Of a stretch of DNA of 64,000 nucleotides, positions 34,887-43,183 are shown one piece after another. The stretch's first letter is position 1. Each line of letters opens with the position of its first letter. The notes beneath the pieces were generated by a model. It ran no database searches. It had not been told where the DNA came from and worked only from the letters and a program-made list of their open reading frames with translations. The position numbers and the translations under genes were made by a program. The stretch is from Pedobacter metabolipauper (lineage in GTDB: Bacteria; Bacteroidota; Bacteroidia; Sphingobacteriales; Sphingobacteriaceae), in contig NZ_SNYC01000003.1 of assembly GCF_004362715.1 (NCBI RefSeq), forward strand, positions 311,601 through 375,600, written 5' to 3'.

Positions 34887-35361
34887 AAAAGAACTACAGA
34901 TTACCCACGTATTTGATGCTCCGGTTGAGCTGGTCTTCAACGCATGGACAGACCCTGAAATATTGGTAAAATGGTATGCTCCGGATGGCTGTACCATTGA
35001 GTTTAAATCACTTGAAGTAACAGAAAATGGCTCCTTTCATTCCTGTATACATGATCCCGTTCACGGCGATTGCTGGATTACAGGCGTATACCGTGAAGTA
35101 ACCTTTCCAGAAAAACTGGTGTTCTCTATGGTACTCAGCAATGAAGCCGGAGAATCCGTGGGTTCACTTGATGCCGGAAAACCAGAAGACTGGCCAAAAG
35201 AGATCATGACAACGGTACGGTTTACTCCCGTTGGAGATCAAACGGAGCTAACCATTCATCAAACAGTTAATGAAGAAGAAGCAAAACAAACCGGTGCTTA
35301 TCAAAGCTGGATCAAGATGTTTAATATTTTAAACAGGTTGATTTCCACATCTAAGATCTGA
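34873..35361 (+). CDS. SRPBCC/AHSA1 domain protein
   Basis: 162 residues. ITHVFDAPVELVFNAWTDPE is the typical AHSA1 N-terminus; KWYAPDGCTIEF, GVYREVTFPEKLVFS and TVRFTPVGDQTELTIHQT follow in family order. These helix-grip proteins bind hydrophobic ligands or act as co-chaperone-like factors; the ligand is unknown. The gene overlaps the ArsR repressor gene and shares its promoter, so the pair is a two-gene autoregulated unit. A perfect 19-bp hairpin terminates it. Confidence 0.92.
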   Translation: MEQNKKELQITHVFDAPVELVFNAWTDPEILVKWYAPDGCTIEFKSLEVTENGSFHSCIHDPVHGDCWITGVYREVTFPEKLVFSMVLSNEAGESVGSLDAGKPEDWPKEIMTTVRFTPVGDQTELTIHQTVNEEEAKQTGAYQSWIKMFNILNRLISTSKI

Positions 35362-35413
35362 TGCGCACTGTCTGATCTCTGATAATTTATGATTCGGCGC
35401 TGAAACTGGATAG

Positions 35414-35454
35414 TCACATAAAAAGCCTTAGAGAATCTAAGGCTTTTTATGTGA
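35414..35454. terminator. Bidirectional rho-independent terminator
   Basis: A 19-bp perfect stem (35414-35432 with 36-nt mate 35436-35454, loop GAA) has AAAAAGCC on one side and GGCTTTTT on the other, so it reads as GC-stem plus U-tract on both strands. It serves the AHSA1 gene on plus and the SDR gene on minus. Confidence 0.93.
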
Positions 35455-35474
35455 AATCATCAATCCTATAATTA

Positions 35475-36173
35475 TCAATCCTTTTTAAAAAACTGCTTGG
35501 CATCGCCAACCGGAACATCAAACTGGTCTTTTTCTAAGGCCAGCAACAATTCATCGGCAACTTCTGCCGGCGGAATCCCATCGGCACCACCAATTCCAGC
35601 AGAAAATTCCGTATTTACCAGTGGGGGATACAATTCGTAGATCTGGACATTCTTCTGCGCTTCATACGTTTGTCTCAATGCAACGGTATAATTGTGCAAT
35701 GCCGCTTTAGACGCACCGTAGGTAGGCAGTACTTTGTGGGCACCAAAAACTACGATTGAAGAGACATTGATCACGGCTGCGGCCGTCTGCTGTAGCAAAT
35801 GCGGCAACAATAATTCCGTGAAATGAATGATACTGAAATAGTTTGTATTCATTTCTTCAGCCGCTTTTTCATGCGCGTTTGTAGTTTCATTAAGGATATA
35901 CGCAAAGGCTGCACCGGCGTTATTGATGATGACGTTTACCTCAGGATGGTTCTTCTTTAATTCCGTTGCAATGCGGATCCTGTCTGCTTCTACAGATAAG
36001 TCGCCCTGAATGGCAACCGCGTTGTCCAATTCTTTTAACGCATTTTGCAGACGTTCTTCATTGCGGCCATTGATTATTACCTGATTGCCTGCGGTATTTA
36101 ATTTTTTAGCGATCGCTAATCCTATTCCGGCGCTTCCGCCACTAATGAATATGGTATTCCCTGTTGTTTTCAT
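35475..36173 (-). CDS. Short-chain dehydrogenase/reductase (DltE-like)
   Basis: 232 residues. Nucleotide loop SGGSAGIGLAIAKKL (11-25), NNAG at 84-87, catalytic Ser138/139 in INVSSIVV and YGASK (Tyr152, Lys156). The short length and the late LYPPLVNTEF segment match the DltE/YdfG-like branch of NAD(P)-dependent oxidoreductases. Substrate unknown. Two copies of the operator word found at the neighbouring tetR promoter lie in its upstream region, so it is the likely target of that repressor. Confidence 0.9.
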   Translation of the reverse strand: MKTTGNTIFISGGSAGIGLAIAKKLNTAGNQVIINGRNEERLQNALKELDNAVAIQGDLSVEADRIRIATELKKNHPEVNVIINNAGAAFAYILNETTNAHEKAAEEMNTNYFSIIHFTELLLPHLLQQTAAAVINVSSIVVFGAHKVLPTYGASKAALHNYTVALRQTYEAQKNVQIYELYPPLVNTEFSAGIGGADGIPPAEVADELLLALEKDQFDVPVGDAKQFFKKD

Positions 36174-36217
36174 GTGATATATACGTGTTAAAATTATGTT
36201 ACTGTTGCTGGTTATTT

Positions 36218-36282
36218 TATACTTTTTAGTCTATTTTATAATGTGCTTTTTACTTCGTTTAAAATATACTTTTTAGTCTATT
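36218..36282. promoter_or_regulatory. Two 18-bp operator copies upstream of SDR gene
   Basis: TATACTTTTTAGTCTATT occurs exactly at 36218-36235 and 36265-36282, 47 bp apart. On the minus strand it reads AATAGACTAAAAAGTATA, one base from the palindromic site AATATACTAAAAAGTATA found at the tetR start. These are the probable TetR binding sites controlling the SDR gene. Confidence 0.7.
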
Positions 36283-36296
36283 ATTGGGTAAAAAAA

Positions 36297-36887
36297 TTAT
36301 ACAGCGTATTGCTCCAGTTCAGCCTTCAGGCTTTTCACCAGTCCATGCATCGGTTTGATGGTATCCATCACCCTGCACATGACCATTCCGCCTTCAACTG
36401 CCGCTACCATTTTAAAAGCAAAGATCATAGGATCCAGGCGATCTGAAAATTCACCGTTATCAATTCCTTCCTGTAGTATAGCTGTAATTTCTTCCTGACC
36501 AGTTCTAAATACCCTGGCTACTTTGCTCTTCAGTCCCGGGTGATTATCATCGGCCTCTACGGCAGCGTTAAATATCGGACATCCTCCGGGGATATAGGTT
36601 TCGAGCGGGTTTTTATAGAAATCTATAAACGCAAAAATTTTACCCTTCGCCGTTTTACTTTTCAACATCCCCGCCTTTACTTTCTCAGAGATCGTTCTAA
36701 GGGATAAGTCAATAACTTGTTCAGACAAGTCTTCCTTGTTTTCAAAATGGCCATACAGGCACCCCTTGGTAAGCCTGGTAGCCTCAAGAATATCATCTAT
36801 ATTTACTCCAGAAATACCTTTCTCGTTATATAGCGGTAATGCAGTTTCTAATATAAATTGTTTGGTCTTTTCCGCCTTAGTGAGCAT
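36297..36887 (-). CDS. TetR/AcrR-family repressor
   Basis: 196 residues from ATG 36887. The longer frame starts at a TTG (36908) that lies within the operator, so it is rejected. The N-terminal HTH covers TKQFILETALPLYNEKGISG, DDILEATRLTKGCLYGHF and ENKEDL. The C-terminal ligand domain includes ETYIPGGCPIFNAAVEADDN, typical of the group with TetR_C_16-like regions. It is adjacent to the SDR gene on the same strand; the shared operator motif indicates auto- and target repression. The inducer is unknown, probably an electrophile or small hydrophobic compound. Confidence 0.92.
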   Translation of the reverse strand: MLTKAEKTKQFILETALPLYNEKGISGVNIDDILEATRLTKGCLYGHFENKEDLSEQVIDLSLRTISEKVKAGMLKSKTAKGKIFAFIDFYKNPLETYIPGGCPIFNAAVEADDNHPGLKSKVARVFRTGQEEITAILQEGIDNGEFSDRLDPMIFAFKMVAAVEGGMVMCRVMDTIKPMHGLVKSLKAELEQYAV

Positions 36888-36905
36888 GCTGTTTAAATTG
36901 ATATG

Positions 36906-36927
36906 CAAATATACTAAAAAGTATATT
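36906..36927 (-). promoter_or_regulatory. tetR promoter -7 box overlapped by palindromic operator
   Basis: AATATACT (36908-36915), AAAA, AGTATATT (36920-36927) is a perfect 8-bp inverted repeat. On the minus strand TATATTTG (36913 to 36906) is an exact -7 box overlapping it. Transcription would begin about 12 nt before ATG 36887, supporting that start and autorepression. Confidence 0.72.
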
Positions 36928-37118
36928 ATTGAAGAAAGTACATTGACATTTGACGGTAATTTTTATCAATATGCCATTTGGCATTACTGTACGCTTACGA
37001 TATAAAAATTTGATATTAAAGGATAATGAAATACTTTTTGCTGGTAAAAAAAAATATCTAAAAAGAATTCTTATTATTGTTGATTAATTAATAATAGGTA
37101 TATTAGATCTTTATAGTT

Positions 37119-37730
37119 ATGGAAGACTTACAGGAACTGATTGAAACTGGCTTGCTTGAATTGTATGTCCTCGGAGATACAAATGAGCAGGACAATCTTC
37201 TTATTGAAAAAATTGGCGCTGCTAATCCACAGTTGTGGGCAGAAGTAGATGCCATAGGTCTGGCGCTTGAAAAATATGCGCTGGATAATGGCATTGTATC
37301 CAATCCGATCATACTCCCATTTCTTATGGCAACCATTGATTTCTCAGATCGAATGCAGGCAGGCGAAACTCCGGTTATAGCTCCAATACTTCATGAAGGT
37401 GCTGTGGCCGCAGATTACCAGCAATTTCTGGAACGAAAGGATATGATCATGCCTGATAACTTTAAAGATGTCTTTGCCAGGATCCTGAGTTATACACCCG
37501 AAGCCATCACTGCTATCGTCTGGATTAGTCAAATGGCACCGCAAGAAGTACATGATCATGAATATGAAAGGTTTCTAATCCTTGAAGGTACGTGTGATAT
37601 TCACATAGAAGAAGATATCTTTCATTTGGTGCCCGGAGATTATTTACAGATCCCGCTGCACAAAAGTCATCATGTGATGGTAACATCTAAGATCCCATGC
37701 AAAGTGATCCTGCAGCGCGTAGCCGCCTAA
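37119..37730 (+). CDS. ChrR-like cupin protein with anti-sigma-like N-terminus
   Basis: 203 residues. The N-terminus (residues 1-60: LQELIETGLLELYVLGDTNE, then NPQLWAEVDAIGLALEKYAL) resembles the sigma-binding helices of Bacteroidota anti-sigma factors (E-S-G-x-x-E-x-YVLG). The C-terminal cupin (115-203) has PQEVHDHEYERFLILEGTCD and VPGDYLQIPLHKSHHV, with histidines suited to binding a metal. ChrR proteins combine such parts and sense singlet oxygen or peroxides, but no sigma factor gene is adjacent here. The 3-prime end overlaps the convergent MFS gene by 4 bp. Confidence 0.75.
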   Translation: MEDLQELIETGLLELYVLGDTNEQDNLLIEKIGAANPQLWAEVDAIGLALEKYALDNGIVSNPIILPFLMATIDFSDRMQAGETPVIAPILHEGAVAADYQQFLERKDMIMPDNFKDVFARILSYTPEAITAIVWISQMAPQEVHDHEYERFLILEGTCDIHIEEDIFHLVPGDYLQIPLHKSHHVMVTSKIPCKVILQRVAA

Positions 37731-38968
37731 ACTTTTTTATCTACTAATTTCTCTTTTACAAGGTTGTCAACGCGCTTCATCAGCAAAATGCTCAATATGG
37801 AGATCCCAACAATGGTATAGCCCACAATGTTATAGTTTTCTAATGGGGTTCCTGTTCCTTTTTGTGTTACAATAAGTCCGGCAACTGCGGCAGCAACACC
37901 ACCGGCAATTTGCTGCAGCGAAGAGTTAATACTCATATAAGCACCACGGTCCTGCATTTCAGGTACTGCACTGGTTAGTGCAGAAGACGGGATCGTGCGG
38001 CTCATAATCCCCATCATCATCAGGATATTCAATACAATTACAATCCCCAGCGGGGTAATACCCATATTGGTATAAACTACACACATGATCAGCATCCAGA
38101 GAGAAGCTGCAGTAAAAATCTTAAACTTGTCTATACGGTCACTCAGCCGGCCGATTAGCGGCATGATCACCAGCGAGCTAACACCCGATACCATGAACAG
38201 CATAGGCAACTGGGCATTCGTTAAACCCAGGTTATTAACGGCAAAGGCACTGCCAAAAGGCATCATCATAAAACCGCCTAAAGATAACAAAGCGGTTGCT
38301 GTAAAGCCGATGCGGTAATTGCGTTTGGCAAGCGTATGCCACAAGTGTTTAAATGCAGATTTGTCATTTTGCAAGGCCAAATGCTGGGTAACAGGCCGCA
38401 GGCGTAGAGCGATCAGCAGCGCAATGGCAATACTTAATACAGCCACCAACCAGAATGGAGCTTCCCATCCCCATATATTAGCCAGGTATAAACCAATAGG
38501 AACACCTAAAACCTGGCTGCCGCCAAATCCCATTTGTACATAGCCCATTACCCGGCCGCGTTGCTGCAAAGAAAAAAGATCGGTAATAATGGCCAACGAT
38601 ATAGAACTGATCACACCACCAAATAAACCGGTAACAATTCGCGCAGCAAGCAATACCGGGTAAGTATGCGCCATTCCACAGAAAATGGTACCGGCAATAA
38701 AGCCGATGTAGAAGAACAGCAACAGTTTTTTACGGTCAAACCGATCTGCAAAACCTGCGGTAAGCAATCCGGATATCCCGGCACTAAAGGCATACGCAGA
38801 CACCGCAAAACCGAAGGCCTGTGGTTTCAGTGAAAGTGATCTCATCAATATGTCGCCAAGGGGAGACATCACCATGAAATCCAGGATCACCGTAAACTGG
38901 GTGATCGCGAGTATGAATATTACAAATTTTTGATAGCCGGAAAATGGTACGGTTTCTTGTGCTTGCAT
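37727..38968 (-). CDS. MFS transporter, drug/solute efflux type
   Basis: 413 residues with 12 hydrophobic segments. The loop 2-3 signature is GFADRFDRKKLLLFFYIGF, its repeat in the second half is GRLSDRIDKFKIFTAAS, and LARIVTGLFGGVISSISLAI is TM4. The layout matches 12-TM proton-coupled antiporters of the arabinose/multidrug branch. The substrate is unknown. It converges on the cupin gene with a 4-bp overlap and precedes the esterase gene at distance. Confidence 0.9.
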   Translation of the reverse strand: MQAQETVPFSGYQKFVIFILAITQFTVILDFMVMSPLGDILMRSLSLKPQAFGFAVSAYAFSAGISGLLTAGFADRFDRKKLLLFFYIGFIAGTIFCGMAHTYPVLLAARIVTGLFGGVISSISLAIITDLFSLQQRGRVMGYVQMGFGGSQVLGVPIGLYLANIWGWEAPFWLVAVLSIAIALLIALRLRPVTQHLALQNDKSAFKHLWHTLAKRNYRIGFTATALLSLGGFMMMPFGSAFAVNNLGLTNAQLPMLFMVSGVSSLVIMPLIGRLSDRIDKFKIFTAASLWMLIMCVVYTNMGITPLGIVIVLNILMMMGIMSRTIPSSALTSAVPEMQDRGAYMSINSSLQQIAGGVAAAVAGLIVTQKGTGTPLENYNIVGYTIVGISILSILLMKRVDNLVKEKLVDKKV

Positions 38969-39025
38969 GGTTTATTATGTTAATCTTTTTCTATCGTATT
39001 GAACCGCTAAGGAATCAACTATAAG

Positions 39026-39880
39026 CTATTTTTTTGGATACAGGATTCTTAAGGCATTAAAGACGGCTTGGTGGCTAATCGTAGCATGGTCTTCATCAGG
39101 TAAGTAATCGAAAAACACCGTTACGTTTTTAGATTTACCCTGACCGATCTTTGCAGCCAGCAATTTCGCATCTTCTTCCATGATGTGGTTCTTAGAGCCG
39201 TCTATAGAACCTTCCTTTCCAACCCCAATATAAATGGCCGTTGGATTGGCATAGCTGCTGCTTAGGATCGCAGGATCTTCTTTAAGCAGGTAACCATCTT
39301 TCCACCAGAGACTCGGACTAACGATGATATATTTATTGAACAGCTGGGGCTTCTTAAACAAAATTTCTGTAGCTAAAAGTCCACCCAATGATTGTCCTAT
39401 TAAAGTTCTGGAATGATTTCCTCCATATTTTTTATCTATATACGGCTGCAACTCTTTTTCGATGAATGCTATAAAATCAGCAGAGCCGCCATTCTTTGGG
39501 ATCAGCTTTTTGTCACTTTCCCTATTGCTTAATGAAGTGAAATTATATTTGCGGTTGGTGTTGGCAATACCGACGACTATTGATTTAGGAATTCTGTTGA
39601 TCCAGGAGAACGTATTGAACTGAACCAGTCCGGCAATATGAATAAAATCTTCATCTGCAGCGCCATCTAATAAATAAATGACAGGATAGATTGATGTACT
39701 ATCATAATCTTCCGGCAGGTAAATGTTCAAAATCCTGTCCTCCTTCAAAATGTTAGAATGCAGGGTTTCAATTTTACCCAGAACAAAATCACCGGTGTTT
39801 TTAGCGGGCAGCGTATTTTGTGCACCAACAGAAAAAGACAGGATACAAAGCACAATTAGTGCAGATAATTTCATGGGCAT
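39026..39880 (-). CDS. Exported esterase, IroE/Fes-type alpha/beta hydrolase
   Basis: About 284 residues from ATG 39880 (MPMKLSALIV); the longer frame begins at TTG inside the upstream gene. The signal peptide ends FSVGAQ. The enterochelin-esterase-like fold shows RILNIYLPEDYDSTSIYPVI, IVVGIANTNRKYNFT, LIGQSLGGLLATEIL (nucleophile Ser in GQSLGG) and a DEDHATISH His near the end. Members hydrolyse siderophore esters or other periplasmic esters. It lies directly downstream of the flavin monooxygenase and is probably co-transcribed. Confidence 0.85.
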   Translation of the reverse strand: MPMKLSALIVLCILSFSVGAQNTLPAKNTGDFVLGKIETLHSNILKEDRILNIYLPEDYDSTSIYPVIYLLDGAADEDFIHIAGLVQFNTFSWINRIPKSIVVGIANTNRKYNFTSLSNRESDKKLIPKNGGSADFIAFIEKELQPYIDKKYGGNHSRTLIGQSLGGLLATEILFKKPQLFNKYIIVSPSLWWKDGYLLKEDPAILSSSYANPTAIYIGVGKEGSIDGSKNHIMEEDAKLLAAKIGQGKSKNVTVFFDYLPDEDHATISHQAVFNALRILYPKK

Positions 39881-39899
39881 ATTTAACAAATATAATCTT

Positions 39900-41066
39900 T
39901 TACTCCAGGTGCTGACCAAACATAACCATCAATTTTTTTAGTCCGTCAGGGGAGTGCATAAATTCAGTATTGTCTAGTGTTTCCCTGCCAATATCTGCAA
40001 ATCTAGCAAACATCTGTCTTTCGTAATGCGCTATTGCAGATCTGATGTCCGTAAAGTTTTCGCTGGTTAAGCTTTGGCTCAATTGCAGTGCATCAAGCAT
40101 GGCCATATTTACACCTTCGCCAGCATAAGGGGGCATCAAATGCGCGGCGTCGCCAATAAGGGTGATATTTGGTTGGGCATCCCAGTGTTGATCTAAAGGC
40201 ATACAATATTGAGGTCTTGGAACAAATATGGTGTTTTCAGCCTCAAATAATTCAAGCCAGATACTGTCCCAATTGACATATTCTTTTTTAAACCATTCCA
40301 AAACCTGCTTATTATTTTTAAAATCTATGCCGCTATCGGTAAGCCAATTTACATCTGCATTCCAGCCCGCATAAAAATCCAGGCTACCGTCGCCTTTGGC
40401 ACTAACAGATATTGTTTTTGAATCACCCAGCGCCATAATTTTCCCACCTTGTAATACGGTGTTAATTTTTTTGGCGTTCTTTTCAGCATCATAAATATTG
40501 CCTTCTAATACGGTAACACCTGAGTAAAATGGTTTAATCGGTGTAACGAATGGACGGATTTTAGATTTGGCGCCATCAGCTCCAATTATAACATCTGCAA
40601 TCACCATGTTGCCATTTTGAAAAATTATTTCCCAGGTATCGCCATGTCTTTTAAGAGAAACAATATGACTGTCCCACACCACGGTATCAGGCAGCAAAGA
40701 ATCCAGCAGCATATTTCTCAACGGGCCACGGTCAATTTCCGGCCTGAACCATTCATCGCCGAAATCACCTTTTGCTGTTTTTGAATGTTCATCAAAGAAA
40801 ATACTTGCATGTTCATCCATAATGCGGAGCCGGTCAGCATCCGGTCTGTAATTTGCTCTAAAGGCGTCCATTAAACCAGCTTCTTCCAATGCCCTTAATC
40901 CCGATTCAAAATGCAGGTCGAGCGTTGCACCCTGTACCCTCACCTCCCTGCTTTTATCTCTTTCATAAACTTTTACATCAGCCCCCTTAAGTTGTAAAAG
41001 CCTTGCAAGTGTCAATCCGCCAGGCCCGCCGCCTATAATGGCTACTTTTTTATTTTGTAATAACAT
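39900..41066 (-). CDS. FAD-dependent monooxygenase, Tet(X)-like
   Basis: 388 residues from ATG 41066, where the FAD-binding strand starts (KKVAIIGGGPGGLTLARLLQ). Further motifs are VYERDKSREVRVQGATLDLH, DTVVWDSHIVSL, VIIGADGAKSKIR and the late FAD motif ITLIGDAAHLMPPYAGEGVN. The segments YERD, G-A/G-TLDLH, DTVxWD and IGDAAHLMPPxAGxGVN match Tet(X) as I recall it. Overall similarity is only partial, so tetracycline inactivation is a possibility, not a call. The alternative is an aromatic hydroxylase. A TAATTTTG box lies upstream, and an AraC gene is divergent. Confidence 0.85.
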   Translation of the reverse strand: MLLQNKKVAIIGGGPGGLTLARLLQLKGADVKVYERDKSREVRVQGATLDLHFESGLRALEEAGLMDAFRANYRPDADRLRIMDEHASIFFDEHSKTAKGDFGDEWFRPEIDRGPLRNMLLDSLLPDTVVWDSHIVSLKRHGDTWEIIFQNGNMVIADVIIGADGAKSKIRPFVTPIKPFYSGVTVLEGNIYDAEKNAKKINTVLQGGKIMALGDSKTISVSAKGDGSLDFYAGWNADVNWLTDSGIDFKNNKQVLEWFKKEYVNWDSIWLELFEAENTIFVPRPQYCMPLDQHWDAQPNITLIGDAAHLMPPYAGEGVNMAMLDALQLSQSLTSENFTDIRSAIAHYERQMFARFADIGRETLDNTEFMHSPDGLKKLMVMFGQHLE

Positions 41067-41086
41067 ATCTTTCGTTTTTGATGACA

Positions 41087-41094
41087 CAAAATTA
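41087..41094 (-). promoter_or_regulatory. Bacteroidota -7 box of the monooxygenase gene
   Basis: On the minus strand TAATTTTG (41094 to 41087) fits TANNTTTG and lies about 20 bp before ATG 41066. This supports the inward start: the longer open frame would begin upstream of the promoter. Confidence 0.5.
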
Positions 41095-41145
41095 TAGCTA
41101 CATTTAGAATTAAAATAGCCGGTATCGTTATAAAAACAGTCGTAA

Positions 41146-42117
41146 ATGAAAATATCAGTTACTGATAAACAAGGATCAGGGATCATGCTGGAGTTTGCCC
41201 GGGCTATTGGAGCCATCATTGACGGGCGCTTTATCCGCATTCCGGAAAGTAAGGGTGCGGGCTATATTACCGGCTTTTCCTGGGGAACTGAATTGCGGAT
41301 GATGCTTCGAAACTATTATCTGAACGAGGAAATTCTGATCGACCGTACCAATGAACTGGCAGAAGGGCAGGACTATGTTATTTTTTTACTGAGCGGTATT
41401 TTCCCATCCCCGTTAAAGGCAGAACATGGGATGCAGCCAGAACAGGCCAATGTATTCATTTGCAGGCAGGCCATTTCTTCGTTACTCACCATGCCTTCAA
41501 ACACATTTTTCAGAAGTATCACCATTGCAGTTTCCAGGGAGTACCTGCGCCAGGTCTTTGGCAATATACTTCATCCTGTTGTGGCGAGCATCTTACAGGC
41601 CAAAGAACAGTTTGCATTTGAGACAGTTATTTCACCAGAAATGGTTAAGACGGCAAGCGAAATGCTAAATCAGTCCATGCCCGAAAGTATGGAGAGCCAT
41701 TATTATAAACTGAAGTGCGAGGAATTGCTTTGCTATATTTTTACCTTGCTGGCGCAGCGGGAGGCATCCCCAACGAGCGGTATGCATATCGAGGATATCA
41801 AAGCCATTTATGCGGTTAAGCTGCGTCTGCAATCAAAACTGGATTCACCACCTGATATTGCTTCATTGGCCAGGGAAGCAGCCATGAGTGAACCTAAATT
41901 GCGCAAGCTTTTTAGGCAAACCTTTGGAAAGGGCGTTTTTGAATATTACCAGTCAATGCGGATGCAGGAAGCAGCAAGGTTGCTGAAGGAAAATAGGCTA
42001 ACAGTTTCAGAAGTCGGATACCAGCTGGGATTTACGAACCTCAGCCATTTTTCAAGGGTTTTTGAACAACATACCGGCATGAAACCAAAGAAGTATTCGG
42101 TTCAGCTCCAGCATTGA
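41146..42117 (+). CDS. AraC-family transcriptional regulator
   Basis: 323 residues. The N-terminal ligand-binding part is not of a recognised cupin type. The C-terminal double HTH has IASLAREAAMSEPKLRKLFR QTFGKGVFEYYQ and the conserved second HTH VSEVGYQLGFTNLSHFSRVF followed by HTGMKPKKYS. It is divergent from the monooxygenase gene with 79 bp between and probably controls it, or the following outer-membrane/FAH pair. Confidence 0.92.
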   Translation: MKISVTDKQGSGIMLEFARAIGAIIDGRFIRIPESKGAGYITGFSWGTELRMMLRNYYLNEEILIDRTNELAEGQDYVIFLLSGIFPSPLKAEHGMQPEQANVFICRQAISSLLTMPSNTFFRSITIAVSREYLRQVFGNILHPVVASILQAKEQFAFETVISPEMVKTASEMLNQSMPESMESHYYKLKCEELLCYIFTLLAQREASPTSGMHIEDIKAIYAVKLRLQSKLDSPPDIASLAREAAMSEPKLRKLFRQTFGKGVFEYYQSMRMQEAARLLKENRLTVSEVGYQLGFTNLSHFSRVFEQHTGMKPKKYSVQLQH

Positions 42118-42147
42118 TTGCTAAGAAATTTAATGCCAGCCTTCGAT

Positions 42148-42192
42148 ATTGATAAATATCAATGAGTTTCGGAATTGATGTAGATAGTTTTG
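42148..42192 (+). promoter_or_regulatory. Palindrome plus -7 box upstream of outer-membrane protein gene
   Basis: ATTGATA (42148-42154), AA, TATCAAT (42157-42163) is a perfect inverted repeat. TAGTTTTG (42185-42192) fits TANNTTTG and lies 41 bp before ATG 42234. A repressor or activator site placed upstream of the promoter core is plausible. Confidence 0.5.
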
Positions 42193-42233
42193 TCCCATTC
42201 CATGGAGGACATTAATAATTAAAACTATAAAAC

Positions 42234-43160
42234 ATGAAATTCAATAACCGAAAATCAATACAAGCCCTTATAATCCTGCTATTTATGATTTTGCCCGGAT
42301 TGGGCTTTGCACAGGGCTACATCGAAGGCGTAAATATAAGTTACGAACACCTGCCAATGAAGATCGAAACGCCGCTTGGTGATCAGAAATTTACTGGCAG
42401 CAACCTTAAAATAGCGACTTCCATTCCCATTTTTTTAATCCCGAATAAATCCAAATACCTCATTGCAGGGGGCAATTTCGAAGCATTTAACTTTTCCGGT
42501 ACGCATCCTGATTTTGAAGTTAAACGGGTTTACAGCATTTCGCCAACATTAGGCTATAGCACAATGGTCAGTAAAAGCTTCAACTTAACGGCTTTACTTA
42601 CCCCAACCATGAATAGCGATTATAAGGAGATCAAAAGCACAGATATTAAATTCGGTGCCATCCTGCGGGGAAGCTGGAAGGTAAGTGATCATCTTACCTG
42701 GAAAGGGATCATTGGTTACCGAACGCAATTTTACGGGCCCCAGTATATCGTATTGGTAGGCATGGACTGGAAAGTCAATGATAAATGGCAGATCTTTGGC
42801 GATCTCCCGCACAACGTTACCGCCAGCTATGCGGTAAACGAAAAAGTAAACACCGGCTTCAACCTGTTTGTACAGCAGTCAACCTACCGGTTGAAGAATC
42901 AAGACCGCTACTTTGAATACAATACCGTGAATCCTGGTCTTTTCGCTGAATACTATGTTTCTTCCAAATGGGCCATTCGCGGGACTGCTGCCTATACACT
43001 GATCAGGAATATGGAGATCTATCATAAAAATGACAAGACGGATGGCTTTATTGACTTTTATGAATTGGGAGACCGAAAAGACCCCATCAATCCAGAAGTA
43101 GCCAGCGGTCTGTCTTTTAAAATAGGATTGAGTTACAGAATTGTTCCCGGCAAAAAGTAA
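42234..43160 (+). CDS. Outer-membrane beta-barrel protein, DUF6268-like
   Basis: 308 residues with a signal peptide (1-26, ending LGFAQ). The mature part is alternating strands (GYIEGVNISYEHLP, LKIATSIPIFLIPNKSKYLI, WAIRGTAAYTLIRN) ending FKIGLSYRIVP. The pattern recalls DUF6268 barrels of Bacteroidota. It is followed after 23 bp by an N-terminally anchored FAH-family gene, so the two are probably one operon and may act on the same compound, the barrel giving passage or binding. Confidence 0.6.
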   Translation: MKFNNRKSIQALIILLFMILPGLGFAQGYIEGVNISYEHLPMKIETPLGDQKFTGSNLKIATSIPIFLIPNKSKYLIAGGNFEAFNFSGTHPDFEVKRVYSISPTLGYSTMVSKSFNLTALLTPTMNSDYKEIKSTDIKFGAILRGSWKVSDHLTWKGIIGYRTQFYGPQYIVLVGMDWKVNDKWQIFGDLPHNVTASYAVNEKVNTGFNLFVQQSTYRLKNQDRYFEYNTVNPGLFAEYYVSSKWAIRGTAAYTLIRNMEIYHKNDKTDGFIDFYELGDRKDPINPEVASGLSFKIGLSYRIVPGKK

Positions 43161-43183
43161 TCCTTCATCTAAATATTATCATC

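Noticed and set aside
37072..37096. AT-rich inverted repeat TATTATT/AATAATA before the cupin gene
   Set aside because: Such repeats arise easily in AT-rich intergenic DNA; no adjacent promoter box supports it.
41067..41240. N-terminal extension of the flavin monooxygenase
   Set aside because: It would begin beyond the predicted promoter and overlap the divergent AraC gene; the FAD motif starts right after ATG 41066.
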